A stretch of DNA of 64,000 nt, taken from NCBI GenBank assembly GCA_050248715.1, contig JBFWRV010000011.1, forward strand, positions 1 through 64,000, given 5' to 3'. The stretch comes from AWTP1-13 sp050248715. GTDB lineage: Bacteria; Pseudomonadota; Alphaproteobacteria; Rhizobiales; Hyphomicrobiaceae. The notes below the pieces were generated by a model. It saw only the letters and a program-made list of their open reading frames with translations. It searched no databases and was not told where the DNA came from. Position numbers and translations under genes: made by a program. Below, in pieces: positions 8,781 to 17,014 of this stretch. The stretch's first letter is position 1, and the number at the start of each line of letters is the position of its first letter.

Positions 8781-10271
8781 TCAGCGATGGTGTCCGGCCG
8801 GGCATCCCCTACTGCGCACGTCCAGGGCGGCGCCGCGTCCGGCGAGATAGCCGAGGCCGAGCGCGCCCAAGAGACCGTTGCCCGAGCAATAGCCGGCCCC
8901 CCCCTGCCGCCCGCTCACCCCCGCGGCAGCACCGCCGCCGGCATAGAGGCCCGGTATGGTTGCTCCGTCGGCGCGAAGCACGCGTCCGTTGCCATCGACG
9001 GACAGGCCCCCCTGCGTGTGGAATATGGCCGGCGCGATCCGGGTCACTACGTACGGAGGCCGGAGTACGTACGGGGGCCAGAGTTGAGCGTCGCCCCACT
9101 GCTGGCGCCCAAAGGGATCGCGCGCCTCGCCTCGAGAGGCCCGCTCGGCTACCTCGAAGGTTGCCTGCAGCATCTCGACCGGGCATCCGCAGACTGTCGC
9201 GACCCCGGCCAAGTCGGCGCATTCGTGACAGCCGCCATGGGCAACGAGCTCGGCAAAGTCCGGCTGCCCGGCCGCGGTGGTGTTCCGGATGCGGCTGTCG
9301 TAGATCGCGAAGGTGGGGCTGTTGCGGCGCATGGCTTCGGCCCCAAATGCGGAATACCCCCGCGTCTCGTCGCCGAACCGCAGACCGTTCCCATCAACGA
9401 TGAAGCCGCCCTTTTCGATCACGGTCCAGGTGACGAGGGCGCCTTGCGGCTGCGCGATGCCGGCATGAGCCTGATAGGCGCCCAGGTTGGCGAAGGCCGC
9501 ACCCAGTTGCTCGCCCCAGAGGATCGCCTCGCCCTCGCTCCCGAGCGCTCCGAAATAGGTGGCCTCGGCGATCTCCGGACAAAAGCGGCGAAGAAGCTCC
9601 TTGTTTCCTCCAAAGCCATTGGTGGCGAGGACGACCGCACCCGCCCGCATCCGGGTCTTCGTTCCGTCCCGGGACGATGTGAGAACGCCGGTCACGCGGT
9701 CGCCGTCGACGAGGAGGGCACTGACCGGGTTGCCGAATGCGACCGGTATGCCCGACCGCTCGACCGCGGCCCAGAGATCGTCGACGAGATCGCGACCGCG
9801 ACGCGACGGCGGGGCGTGGAGGCGGTTCACGCTGTGGCCGACATGCCGGTACTGGGACACGAGCTCGAGATTTGCCCCGACCTCGTCGACGAGCCACTCG
9901 ACCATTTCGGCCGAGATTCCCGTCAAGGCATCCACGAGAGGCTCGGCATCATGGGGCCCTGTCACGCGCCGCAGGTCGGCGGCAAAGCGGGCAGCATCGT
10001 CATGGATGCCGGCGTCGCGCTGAAACCTGGTGCCGGCCGCCGGGATGGAGCCGCTGCTCAGCACCGTGTTGCCGCCAAGGCGGTCCAATTTCTCGACGAT
10101 CGCAACATCAGCTCCGTGTGCCGCCGCCGCGAGGGCGGCGACGAGCCCGCAACCGCCGGCGCCAACCACGAGGGCGTCGACTTCGGCATCGAAGGTGTGC
10201 TCGTCCGATCCGAGGACGGCGGCCCGGGGACTGTGTCCGGCCGCCGCGGCTGCAAGGCGAGGGGTCGTCAT
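8781..10271 (-). CDS. FAD-dependent fumarate reductase/tricarballylate dehydrogenase-like oxidoreductase
   Basis: This 496-residue flavoprotein has an N-terminal dinucleotide-binding fold with GAGGCG at residues 37-42 and the acidic strand end Glu60. The C terminus reads GLYAGGGAAAGVSG and GAGYCSGNGLLGALGLG, as in the FAD_binding_2 group (fumarate reductase flavoproteins, ketosteroid dehydrogenases, tricarballylate dehydrogenase TcuA). No heme or signal sequence is present, so it is cytoplasmic and needs another electron acceptor. Next to a Tct transporter and aconitase, oxidation of a saturated tricarboxylate to an aconitate-type alkene is the natural reading. The start overlaps the lyase stop (ATGA). 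A ketosteroid or fumarate-type activity remains possible. Confidence 0.8.
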   Translation of the reverse strand: MTTPRLAAAAAGHSPRAAVLGSDEHTFDAEVDALVVGAGGCGLVAALAAAAHGADVAIVEKLDRLGGNTVLSSGSIPAAGTRFQRDAGIHDDAARFAADLRRVTGPHDAEPLVDALTGISAEMVEWLVDEVGANLELVSQYRHVGHSVNRLHAPPSRRGRDLVDDLWAAVERSGIPVAFGNPVSALLVDGDRVTGVLTSSRDGTKTRMRAGAVVLATNGFGGNKELLRRFCPEIAEATYFGALGSEGEAILWGEQLGAAFANLGAYQAHAGIAQPQGALVTWTVIEKGGFIVDGNGLRFGDETRGYSAFGAEAMRRNSPTFAIYDSRIRNTTAAGQPDFAELVAHGGCHECADLAGVATVCGCPVEMLQATFEVAERASRGEARDPFGRQQWGDAQLWPPYVLRPPYVVTRIAPAIFHTQGGLSVDGNGRVLRADGATIPGLYAGGGAAAGVSGRQGGAGYCSGNGLLGALGLGYLAGRGAALDVRSRGCPAGHHR

Positions 10272-11197
10272 TCGGCGGCGTCCCGGCCGTACTTGGCTGT
10301 GAGCCGGTCGACCGTCAGGAGACGTTGCTCCAATCGCCTGGCTTCATCGAACCCCATGAGGCTCCAGATCTCCTCGATCCCAACCAGGAGGTCGGGCCGG
10401 TCCTGGGGAACACCGGTTCGCAGCACCTCCTGCAAGACCGCGAGGGCTTGTTGCATCCCTTTCAAGGCGGCAGCCGGCAGCATCCGAGGCAGGCTGACGC
10501 GGCGGACACCGAGCTCCCTCAGCCTGGGGATGGAGAAGAGGGGCGTGGTAGGACGCGAGCGGATACCGAAACCCATATTGATGGAAACCGGGATGCCGGC
10601 CGCTTCGACGATACGCGCGACCTGCTCCTCGGATCTGACGGCGTCAGGGAAGATCAGGTCGGCCCCCGCCGCGGCATAGGCTTTGACGCGATCCAGGGTC
10701 GAATCGAGTCCCTCGGTTGCGAGTGCGTCGGTGCGAGCAACGATCACGAACGCGTCGTCGCGCCGAGCGAGGCAGGCTGCCTCGATCTTCTTCACCATCT
10801 CGTCGCGCGGAACCACCTCCTTGCCGGGCATGTGGCCGCAGCGCTTCGGGCTCGCCTGGTCCTCGATGTTGAGGCCCGCGATTCCGGCTTCCTCGAAGAG
10901 CTGCACGGTGTAGTGCACGTTGAGCGGGTTGCCATACCCAGCGTCGGCATCGGCCGTGACCGGGATCGAGACCGACCGGGCCAGGTGCCTGCAATGGTCG
11001 ACGTTGTCGCTAAGACCGAGAAAGCCGAGATCCTCAAGTCCAAGGATTGCGTTTGCGATGGCGGCGCCGCTGGTCGCGGCCGTCTTGAAGCCGGCCGCCT
11101 CCACGAGGCGCGCGCTGTAACCGTCGTAGATCCCGGGCGAGATGATGAATTCGCCGGAAGCGATCAGAGATCGGAGCTTCTGGGCAGATGCTGTCAC
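10268..11197 (-). CDS. isocitrate lyase/PEP mutase family lyase (PrpB-like)
   Basis: This 309-residue TIM-barrel enzyme of the ICL/PEP-mutase family shows the catalytic loop KRCGH at 118-122 with Cys120, as in lyases such as methylisocitrate lyase rather than in phosphonate mutases. Metal and substrate residues are seen as TADADAGYG (Asp83, Asp85) and IEDQ (Glu112, Asp113). It should cleave a 2-alkylmalate- or isocitrate-type acid to an oxoacid plus a carboxylate, so methylisocitrate lyase, dimethylmalate lyase and oxaloacetate decarboxylase-like activities all fit. It is the first enzyme gene after the regulator (12 bases) and overlaps the flavoprotein gene by four bases. Confidence 0.88.
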   Translation of the reverse strand: MTASAQKLRSLIASGEFIISPGIYDGYSARLVEAAGFKTAATSGAAIANAILGLEDLGFLGLSDNVDHCRHLARSVSIPVTADADAGYGNPLNVHYTVQLFEEAGIAGLNIEDQASPKRCGHMPGKEVVPRDEMVKKIEAACLARRDDAFVIVARTDALATEGLDSTLDRVKAYAAAGADLIFPDAVRSEEQVARIVEAAGIPVSINMGFGIRSRPTTPLFSIPRLRELGVRRVSLPRMLPAAALKGMQQALAVLQEVLRTGVPQDRPDLLVGIEEIWSLMGFDEARRLEQRLLTVDRLTAKYGRDAAE

Positions 11198-11209
11198 GCG
11201 GCCATCCTT

Positions 11210-11881
11210 TCAAGCCACGTCGAGATGCGGCATCGGGCGGGAATCCTGCTCCCCGATGTGACGGGTGAGGTTTTGCGCGGCGCGCTGGATATGCGACCGC
11301 ATGAGGGACTCGGCGAGCGCCGCGTCGCGGTGCTTGATCGCCTGGAGGATCTGCCAGTGCTCGATCCAGGCCTGGTCATGCCGATCGGGCATTGACCCGG
11401 ATAGGCGGCGGTACATCCGACAGAGGTGATAGAGATCGCCGCACAGGGCATCGATCAATCGCTTGTTGCCGCTCGCCCGGACGATCCGCTCGTGGAAATC
11501 GAAAGCGCGGGTCCCCCCCGGTCGGCCAGCGGCGTCGAGTTCCGACGCCAGCGCGTCGACCTCGTCGGCGCCCATCTCTCTGGCGGCAAGGCGGCAGGCG
11601 AAGCCCTCGAGCGCCTCCCGCATCTGGAACAGCTCGACCAGCGCGTTCGGAGTGAGGTCGACGACGCGAGCTTTGGAGAAGGCCTCGCGCGTCACGAGTT
11701 GGATGCCCTGCAGCCGCCGGATCGCTTCTCGCACAGGGCCGCGGCTTACCCCGTACTGAGCGGCCAGGGCCGATTCGTTGATGATGGACCCTGGCGCAAT
11801 CTCGCCGCGATAGATCGAGCCGAGGACGCGATCGAAAACCTCGTCCCCCAGCGTCGACTGTCTAGCATCGCCGTTGTTCAT
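11210..11881 (-). CDS. GntR-family regulator, FCD subgroup
   Basis: This 223-residue DNA-binding protein has an N-terminal winged helix (residues about 10-75, with ALAAQYGVSRGPVREAIRRL as recognition region) and a C-terminal all-helical FCD ligand domain (about 85-210). FCD proteins bind carboxylic acids, often with a metal, and commonly repress the catabolic operon they start. It is the promoter-proximal gene of the leftward operon and diverges from the MmgE/PrpD gene. Three TGTYRACA dyads lie 29-110 bases upstream of its start and are likely operators, implying autoregulation and control of both directions. Confidence 0.9.
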   Translation of the reverse strand: MNNGDARQSTLGDEVFDRVLGSIYRGEIAPGSIINESALAAQYGVSRGPVREAIRRLQGIQLVTREAFSKARVVDLTPNALVELFQMREALEGFACRLAAREMGADEVDALASELDAAGRPGGTRAFDFHERIVRASGNKRLIDALCGDLYHLCRMYRRLSGSMPDRHDQAWIEHWQILQAIKHRDAALAESLMRSHIQRAAQNLTRHIGEQDSRPMPHLDVA

Positions 11882-12477
11882 CGCGCTAATGTCCGCTGTT
11901 GCACATGAATGTCAACAGTTATGGCTGGAGAGTTGCGGATTTTCGTATCAATCTCGCTCATAGTGTTGACAATTTGACAGTGATGTCGACATTCTGGTGC
12001 CTGAGGATGTGTCCAATGACTCTTGGCGTCGCGCCGGGCCAGTATCGCTTGCCGAGCTGTAGGATGGGGCGGATCGCGGCGTCAGCCGCCGCCTCGCATG
12101 GCCACACCACAGCCATCAGCCAGGCAACGCCGACCTTGCGAGAATTTGGGGGTCCCGGACCTGCGCCGGCTGGAACCGTGGCGACGCGTCGACCGCGTGC
12201 GCGTGCTGTTGGCTTCAAAGAATGCCCCGGTGCCGCACGGCCCGATAACCCCTTGCGACGCTCGCACGGGCGGGCGGTGCGTCCGAGGACGCCGCGACTG
12301 CTCTTTCAATTTCGCGCTTGGCCACGTGCTCAGGGGCTTGGCCGGGTCTGCACGCCATGATGTTCGGGGCGCGGCGCGACATCGAGTAGAAATCCGGGAG
12401 CGGCCGATCTTCCCCAGCGGGGCAGCAGGTTTTCGTGTGGCTGCGGGCAATCTCCGGGCCATGGAGGCGATGGAACT
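11882..12477. other. 596-base divergent control region
   Basis: This region separates the GntR start from the MmgE/PrpD start. The left 110 bases are AT-richer than the surroundings and hold the TGTYRACA dyads. The right 480 bases are GC-rich; reading frames there on both strands are rich in Arg, Pro and Ala and have no recognisable domain, so I call no gene. The long leader to the PrpD gene is unusual and could hold a second promoter. Confidence 0.5.
11910..11991. promoter_or_regulatory. three TGTYRACA dyads, candidate GntR operators
   Basis: Copies are TGTCAACA at 11910-11917, TGTTGACA at 11964-11971 and the perfect palindrome TGTCGACA at 11984-11991, with an extra half-like TTGACA at 11974-11979. 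GntR FCD regulators typically bind short dyads of the TnGTnnACnA kind, which these match at the core. The middle copy contains TTGACA, which could also be a -35 element for rightward transcription, although the -10 candidate is weak. Binding by the adjacent regulator is inferred. Confidence 0.5.
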
Positions 12478-13827
12478 GTGAGCAAGACGGACATGACCTA
12501 TATCGAGGAGCTGGCGCGTTTCAGTGCCGACCTCAGCTTCGAAGCACTACCGCCCGAGGTTGTGCTGAGGGCGCGCCAGATCCTTCTCGACAGCACCGGT
12601 GCAATCGTCGCGGGTCTTCGCGAGGCGGAGTTCCAGAACATCAGGGCGCGGCTTATGCGCCAAGGGTCGGGGCCGGCCCTGATTGCCCTTCTTCTCGGCT
12701 CGGCGGGGGTCGCTATCGAGCTTGACGAGGGCTGCGCCGCGAGCCGCGGTCATCCCGGCATCCATGTCGCGCCGGCGCTTCTCGCCGAAGCTTTCGCAGG
12801 CGGGCACGACCTTGCCGCGATCCTGGTCGCCCTTGTTGCCGGGTACGAGACGGCCGCGAGGCTTGGCCGCGCGACGACCTTCAGGGCGGGGATCCACCCG
12901 CACGGGACATGGGGGGTCTGTGGGGCGGCGGTGGCCACGGGAAAGCTTCGCGGGTTCGACGCCAAGGCTCTTGCCCTGGCGATCAAAATAAGTGCTGCGA
13001 TGCCGATCGCGACCAACTACGAAGCCGTGCACCAGGGCACGACGGTGCGCCACCTCTGGTCGGGTCTCGGTAATTTCAACGGGATCGTTGCCGCCGACCT
13101 TGCAGCGTCGAGCTTCACCGGCCCCGCCGACATGCCGGCGCGCGTGTTCGGCGAAACCCTCGGCATCGCCTTCGATCGCGACAGCGTCGGACGGGACCTC
13201 GGCCGGCACTTCATGATGCTCGGCAACTACTTCAAGACGTATGCATGCTGCCGGCACGCCCATGCGAGCGTCGATGCCATGCGGGCCATTCTTGACCGAG
13301 AGCCGGTCGAGGTTGCGGCCATCGCAGCCATCCGGGTCGGCACCTACGGTCGGGCGGTCGACGCAACCGGACGGCCAGGGATGCCGGAGACCACGCTGGG
13401 TGCGAAATTCTCCATCCCCTACATTCTCTCCGCCTATCTCAATCGCGGACATCTCGAGCACGAGTCCTTCGAACGCCCGACCTTGACCGATCCGACCGTT
13501 GCCGCTCTGTCCGGACGCGTGGTCGTCGAGGAGGAGCCGGCCTTCACGGCCATGCTGCCCGCGACTCGCGCGGCGCGGGTCACGATTGATCTGAGGGATG
13601 GTCGGTCTCTCGTCGGCGAAGCGAAGGGCAGCCGCGGCGATCCGCACGATGCGCTCACAAGCGACGAGGTCGTTGCGAAATTCCTTGGTCTTGCGACGCC
13701 GAGCCTGGGACGCGATCAGGCGAAACGGATTGCCGAGACGGTGATGCTCGCAACCGGCGGCCTTTACGAGGTGAGCTGGCTGGCGCCGCTGCTGGGCGCC
13801 GAAGCGGCAAGCCGGGGCTTGGCCTAG
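12478..13827 (+). CDS. MmgE/PrpD family dehydratase
   Basis: This 449-residue cytoplasmic protein of the MmgE/PrpD (2-methylcitrate dehydratase, cis-aconitate decarboxylase) family opens with an all-helical domain. Family features are the early stretch ILLDSTGAIVAGLREAE, the HPGIHVAPALLAEA region, the HPHGTWGVCGAA loop and KTYACCRHAHASVDA. GTG at 12478 is preferred because GGAGGCG sits eight bases upstream; ATG at 12493 is an alternative. PrpD proteins dehydrate methylcitrate or related hydroxy tricarboxylates, or decarboxylate or isomerise aconitates. Divergent from the operon with the aconitase and PrpB-like lyase, it probably serves the same pathway. No citrate/methylcitrate synthase is present nearby. 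Confidence 0.88.
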   Translation: MSKTDMTYIEELARFSADLSFEALPPEVVLRARQILLDSTGAIVAGLREAEFQNIRARLMRQGSGPALIALLLGSAGVAIELDEGCAASRGHPGIHVAPALLAEAFAGGHDLAAILVALVAGYETAARLGRATTFRAGIHPHGTWGVCGAAVATGKLRGFDAKALALAIKISAAMPIATNYEAVHQGTTVRHLWSGLGNFNGIVAADLAASSFTGPADMPARVFGETLGIAFDRDSVGRDLGRHFMMLGNYFKTYACCRHAHASVDAMRAILDREPVEVAAIAAIRVGTYGRAVDATGRPGMPETTLGAKFSIPYILSAYLNRGHLEHESFERPTLTDPTVAALSGRVVVEEEPAFTAMLPATRAARVTIDLRDGRSLVGEAKGSRGDPHDALTSDEVVAKFLGLATPSLGRDQAKRIAETVMLATGGLYEVSWLAPLLGAEAASRGLA

Positions 13828-14154
13828 CAGGCGCGTGCAGCCACCGGAAAGGCACCCTCGCCCGTCGCTTCTTCGGGCTGGCGAGAGACCGCCTCCGAGA
13901 AATCGGCGGCCCAATGTGCTGCAGATCACCGCACACGCGCGGCCGAGCCATCATTGTTCCGTGGCCGATGCGCCCCGATCAGCCGATTTGGCAGGTGGGG
14001 CGTGCCCGCGGGCGTCTATCGCGGCGCTGCGATGGTCTCGGCAGGAGCCGGAACGTGTGCCGCAGGAAACAGCCACGGTGAGTATTCTGAGCAACTCTCG
14101 CTCTGAAACAGAACGCAGCGCCAACGGCGCTATGGCGCCGGCAGGAGGTTTCTC
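13828..14154. other. gene-free stretch
   Basis: This is 327 bases between the PrpD-like gene and the DUF2147 gene. It has only low-complexity GC-rich frames. A short inverted repeat with GGCGC arms lies shortly before the ribosome site of the next gene. I see no terminator with a T tract and no RNA gene. Confidence 0.4.
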
Positions 14155-14781
14155 ATGCACTACCGCGCGCTGAAGCCAGCGCTTTATGTCCTGGGCTTGA
14201 TTTCGTCCAACGCCGCGTGGGCCGCATCAGGTCCGACCGGCACCTGGATCGACCACACGGGCCGCGGTGCCGTCGAGATCACAGAATGTGGAGCCAATCT
14301 TTGCGGTCGCCTGGTCTGGTTGAAGGACGAGGCCAACAAGAAGGGCTGCGGCTTGCAGATCATCGGCAACGCCAAGCCGGTCGGCAATGACAGGTGGGAC
14401 GGGGGATGGATACTCGACCCCGAGAAGAACGCAAAGTACAGCGTCGAACTGAAACCTGTCGGAGCCGACAAGCTGCGTGTGCTCGGCTACATGGGTTCAA
14501 AGTTGTTCAGCGAAACAATGATCTGGAAGCGCGCGCCGGCGGATCTCAAAAGATGTGACGATGCCGAGCCCATCGTCACGGCCTCGCCGGCCTCTCGCGA
14601 AGAGAAGGCGGCACCTGCTCGGGCGCAAGAGGTCGCGCCGAAACCCTCCGCCGATGCCAACAGAAGGAAGTCCCGCGATGCGACCGGCGGCAAGACGGCT
14701 CGTTCCGCGGAAAAGGGGCGCGATTGCAAGAAGTATTTCCCGCAGATCGGCGAGGTGCTTGCAGTGCCCTGCGATCGCTAG
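14155..14781 (+). CDS. secreted DUF2147 domain protein
   Basis: This 208-residue exported protein has a signal peptide over residues 1-24 ending in AAWAA. The DUF2147 domain spans about 27-130, with GTWIDHTGRGAVEI, CGANLCGRLVWL and GYMGSKLFSETMIW typical of this lipocalin-like periplasmic family. The C-terminal 75 residues are a low-complexity Ala/Lys/Arg linker ending in a short segment with two cysteines (DCKKYFPQ and VPCDR). GGAGG lies about six bases before the ATG. The family has no firm function, and the basic tail is an extension not normally part of the domain. Confidence 0.8.
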   Translation: MHYRALKPALYVLGLISSNAAWAASGPTGTWIDHTGRGAVEITECGANLCGRLVWLKDEANKKGCGLQIIGNAKPVGNDRWDGGWILDPEKNAKYSVELKPVGADKLRVLGYMGSKLFSETMIWKRAPADLKRCDDAEPIVTASPASREEKAAPARAQEVAPKPSADANRRKSRDATGGKTARSAEKGRDCKKYFPQIGEVLAVPCDR

Positions 14782-14975
14782 GCTGGCATTTGCGAAATTC
14801 GTCGCAGTGTGCGGCATCGCATTGAGGACTCGATTTGCGATTTGTCGGGCGGAAGCCAAGCCAACGATCCCGTGTGACTGAGATGGCAAGGGCTTTACCG
14901 TTCGTCAGGGAGCAAGGGTGCGGGTTCCTCGATCATCACCCGCGGCGGTCCTGACCCGATAGGTCGCGACAGCGG

Positions 14976-15344
14976 TCATGCAGGATGGCCGGGGCGGCGG
15001 TCCTCGCTCATGTCCGGAAAAACGTGCTGGCCGGAGGTGTCGAGCGGGAGCGCCTCCACCCACAGCACATGTGCGAGCGGCAGGGCCGCATAGAGGTGCG
15101 GGAAGAGATCACCGCCGCGAGATGGTTCCCATTTGAGCGCCGGGCCCAGGGCGTCGGCATCGATGGCAGCGAGAACGAGCCCGTCGATGCCGGCGAAATA
15201 TCGCGCGGCGGTCTCTGCAACCTGGTCGGACGTGGAGAAGTGGATGTAGCCGTCCCGGCGGTCGACGGCCGAGCCGTGGAACTGCGCCGTCTGCTGGGCC
15301 TCCTCCCACTCCGCCGCCGACACAATCTTGAAGATCACACGCAT
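14976..15344 (-). CDS. DUF952 family protein
   Basis: This 122-residue cytoplasmic protein matches DUF952 along its length. It begins VIFKIVSAAEWEEA, followed by the motifs DGYIHFSTSDQVAETAARYF, LKWEPSRGGDLFPHLY and a late ALPLAHVLWVEALPL. The fold is related to ADP-ribosyltransferase-like proteins, and the conserved His/Ser/Thr segment (IHFST) is the family hallmark. Substrate and role are unknown. It is transcribed leftward alone, divergent from the small membrane protein gene. Confidence 0.82.
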   Translation of the reverse strand: MRVIFKIVSAAEWEEAQQTAQFHGSAVDRRDGYIHFSTSDQVAETAARYFAGIDGLVLAAIDADALGPALKWEPSRGGDLFPHLYAALPLAHVLWVEALPLDTSGQHVFPDMSEDRRPGHPA

Positions 15345-15405
15345 TGCATTCGCCCCAATTCCCGCGTCGAATCATATCATCAAGGACACACAGCAACGGC
15401 CGAGT

Positions 15406-15762
15406 ATGGGTGTCATGCGCAATGTTGTCGTCGATGTGGTTCCGGCTGTCACCGTAGCGCTTGCGGCGTTCGTGGCGGCTTGGCCGGCCTACGCCATCGT
15501 GCGGCGCGCAAAGCCCGGGCGGGCGCGCAGTGCCATCGGCTACCTCGTCGGCTTCTTCGCAGGGCTCGCCGCGACCTGGGTCATGGTGGGCCTGGCTGGC
15601 GCAAGGGCGCCCGAGCCGGGCACGATCGTCACCGCCGGGATGCTCGCGTCGTTCATCGCGCCCTTCATCGGCCTCGTGCACGCGAAGCTGCGCGGGCCGG
15701 CGCGGCGGCGGGGACGGCGCTTCGATGCCGCCGGACGGCCCTATGCGGTGCGCCAGTTCTGA
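15406..15762 (+). CDS. small hypothetical membrane protein
   Basis: This 118-residue protein has three hydrophobic segments: around residues 10-30 (VVPAVTVALAAFVAAW), 45-65 (IGYLVGFFAGLAATWVMVGL) and 75-95 (VTAGMLASFIAPFIGL). A short basic tail (RGPARRRGRRF) follows and is probably cytoplasmic. I do not recognise the family. The start could be ATG at 15406 or 15415, and neither has a strong ribosome site. It diverges from the DUF952 gene with only 61 bases between. Confidence 0.6.
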   Translation: MGVMRNVVVDVVPAVTVALAAFVAAWPAYAIVRRAKPGRARSAIGYLVGFFAGLAATWVMVGLAGARAPEPGTIVTAGMLASFIAPFIGLVHAKLRGPARRRGRRFDAAGRPYAVRQF

Positions 15763-15851
15763 CTTCGGGCGCGTGTATCCGTAGGAACTGCGGCTCCTGG
15801 CCGGCGCGGCAGAATGCAATCTGAGAATTCCAGATGTCGCGGAGCTGCACG

Positions 15852-16206
15852 ATGCGCGCGCTGTTTCATCGCACGGTCTTGGCTAGCGCTGCGGTGATCG
15901 CGGCCCTCGCCGTGGCGCCTCACGCAACGTACGCCGCCATGGCGCTGTGCGAGCCCTCGCTGGCGGGTGCGGCCATCGAGGATAAGACCGAGCTGCAGGC
16001 CAAGCGGCTGGCGCTCGAGAGCTGGGTCGCGGGTGCCCGAAAACTGGGTGTCCAGTACTCGCTGGGGCTTGGCCTGGGACCGGCAACTCACGTGCACGCG
16101 GACCGAGGCCGGCCGCCATCGCTGCCAGGCCGTGGCGCATCCCTGCACCATCAAGCAGGTGCCGCCGACGGAGTTCATCCCGCTGCGGCGGGGCGCCTCG
16201 AGCTGA
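15852..16206 (+). pseudogene. frameshifted secreted cysteine-containing protein
   Basis: The reading frame opens with a signal peptide (MRALFHRTVLASAAVIAALA, cleaved near TYAAM) preceded by GGAG. It continues as CEPSLAGAAIEDKTELQAKR and AWVAGARKLGVQY-like sequence to about 16058. There the sensible protein jumps to the +1 frame, where RWGLAWDRQLTCTRTEAGRH and CQAVAHPCTIKQVPP run to a stop at 16204-16206. In the original frame the sequence turns into Gly/Pro/His-rich noise. The joined product would be about 117 residues and resembles a small secreted family seen in Rhizobiales. Either the gene is broken or one or two bases are in error near 16056-16060. Confidence 0.6.
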
Positions 16207-16300
16207 CCTGGGCTCTGCCACGGGGACGAGCGCCCCATGGACTGCCGGGTGCTCTCGGCTATAAGTGGCCGACAGCTTCACCGCCGCCGGGAGCCTGCCG

Positions 16301-16921
16301 ATGTCCGCCCAGGTCGTCGCCGCGTTCATTGCCACCTGCATCCTGCTCGCGCTCACGCCGGGCCCCAACATGTCGTTGATTCTCGCCAGCACCCTGACGA
16401 ACGGACTGCGTGCGGGGCTCGTCACGCTCGCGGGCACGACGAGCGGCCTTGCGCTGCTCGTCGCCGCCGCGGCGGCGGGCATGAGCTCGGTGATGGTGTT
16501 CATGTCCGAATGGTTCGACGTGATCCGGTGGGTCGGAGCGCTCTATCTCGTCTATCTGGGCGCGCGGCAGCTCTGGCTGCTGCGCCGGCGGGCCGTCGGG
16601 TCGGCGCCCGTCAAGCTCCCTTCCCGCGCCAACCTCTATCTCGAAGGCCTGTTGGTCAGCCTGTCGAACCCGAAGGTGCTGCTGTTCCTCGGTGCGTTCT
16701 TGCCGCAATTCATCGATCCCGCCGGTGATCCCGTGCGGCAGCTGACGACGCTCGCCGTGCTGTTCGTCGGCGTGCTGGCCGCGGTCGACATCGGCTACAC
16801 GGTGGTTGTCGCCAGGGCGCGGGCGAAGCTTGACGCGACCCGCCTGCGCCTGCTCGACGGAGCCGCCGGGGTGCTGCTGCTGCTCGGCGGTCTGGCCCTG
16901 GCGATGACGCGGCGGCCGTGA
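16301..16921 (+). CDS. LysE/RhtB family amino-acid exporter
   Basis: This 206-residue inner-membrane protein has about six hydrophobic segments. The LysE/RhtB signature TPGPNMSLILAS lies after the first helix, and SLSNPKVLLFLGAFLPQFID marks the middle of the protein. Members export amino acids or related metabolites using the proton gradient; the substrate cannot be told from sequence. The start at 16301 has GGGAG upstream, and the earlier ATG at 16265 has none. It appears monocistronic, 60 bases before the coaD region. Confidence 0.9.
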   Translation: MSAQVVAAFIATCILLALTPGPNMSLILASTLTNGLRAGLVTLAGTTSGLALLVAAAAAGMSSVMVFMSEWFDVIRWVGALYLVYLGARQLWLLRRRAVGSAPVKLPSRANLYLEGLLVSLSNPKVLLFLGAFLPQFIDPAGDPVRQLTTLAVLFVGVLAAVDIGYTVVVARARAKLDATRLRLLDGAAGVLLLLGGLALAMTRRP

Positions 16922-17014
16922 TAGTGGCGAGGAGATAGGGTCAGCCCCCCGGCTCTGACCCGCTGAACATGAGGTCTGACCATGGGGGTCGGACCCGCAC
17001 GGTCTGTCCCTGCA

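Noticed and set aside
12023..12481. Frames in the GntR-PrpD intergenic region as possible genes
   Set aside because: Low-complexity Arg/Pro/Ala translation on both strands, no ribosome site and no domain pattern.
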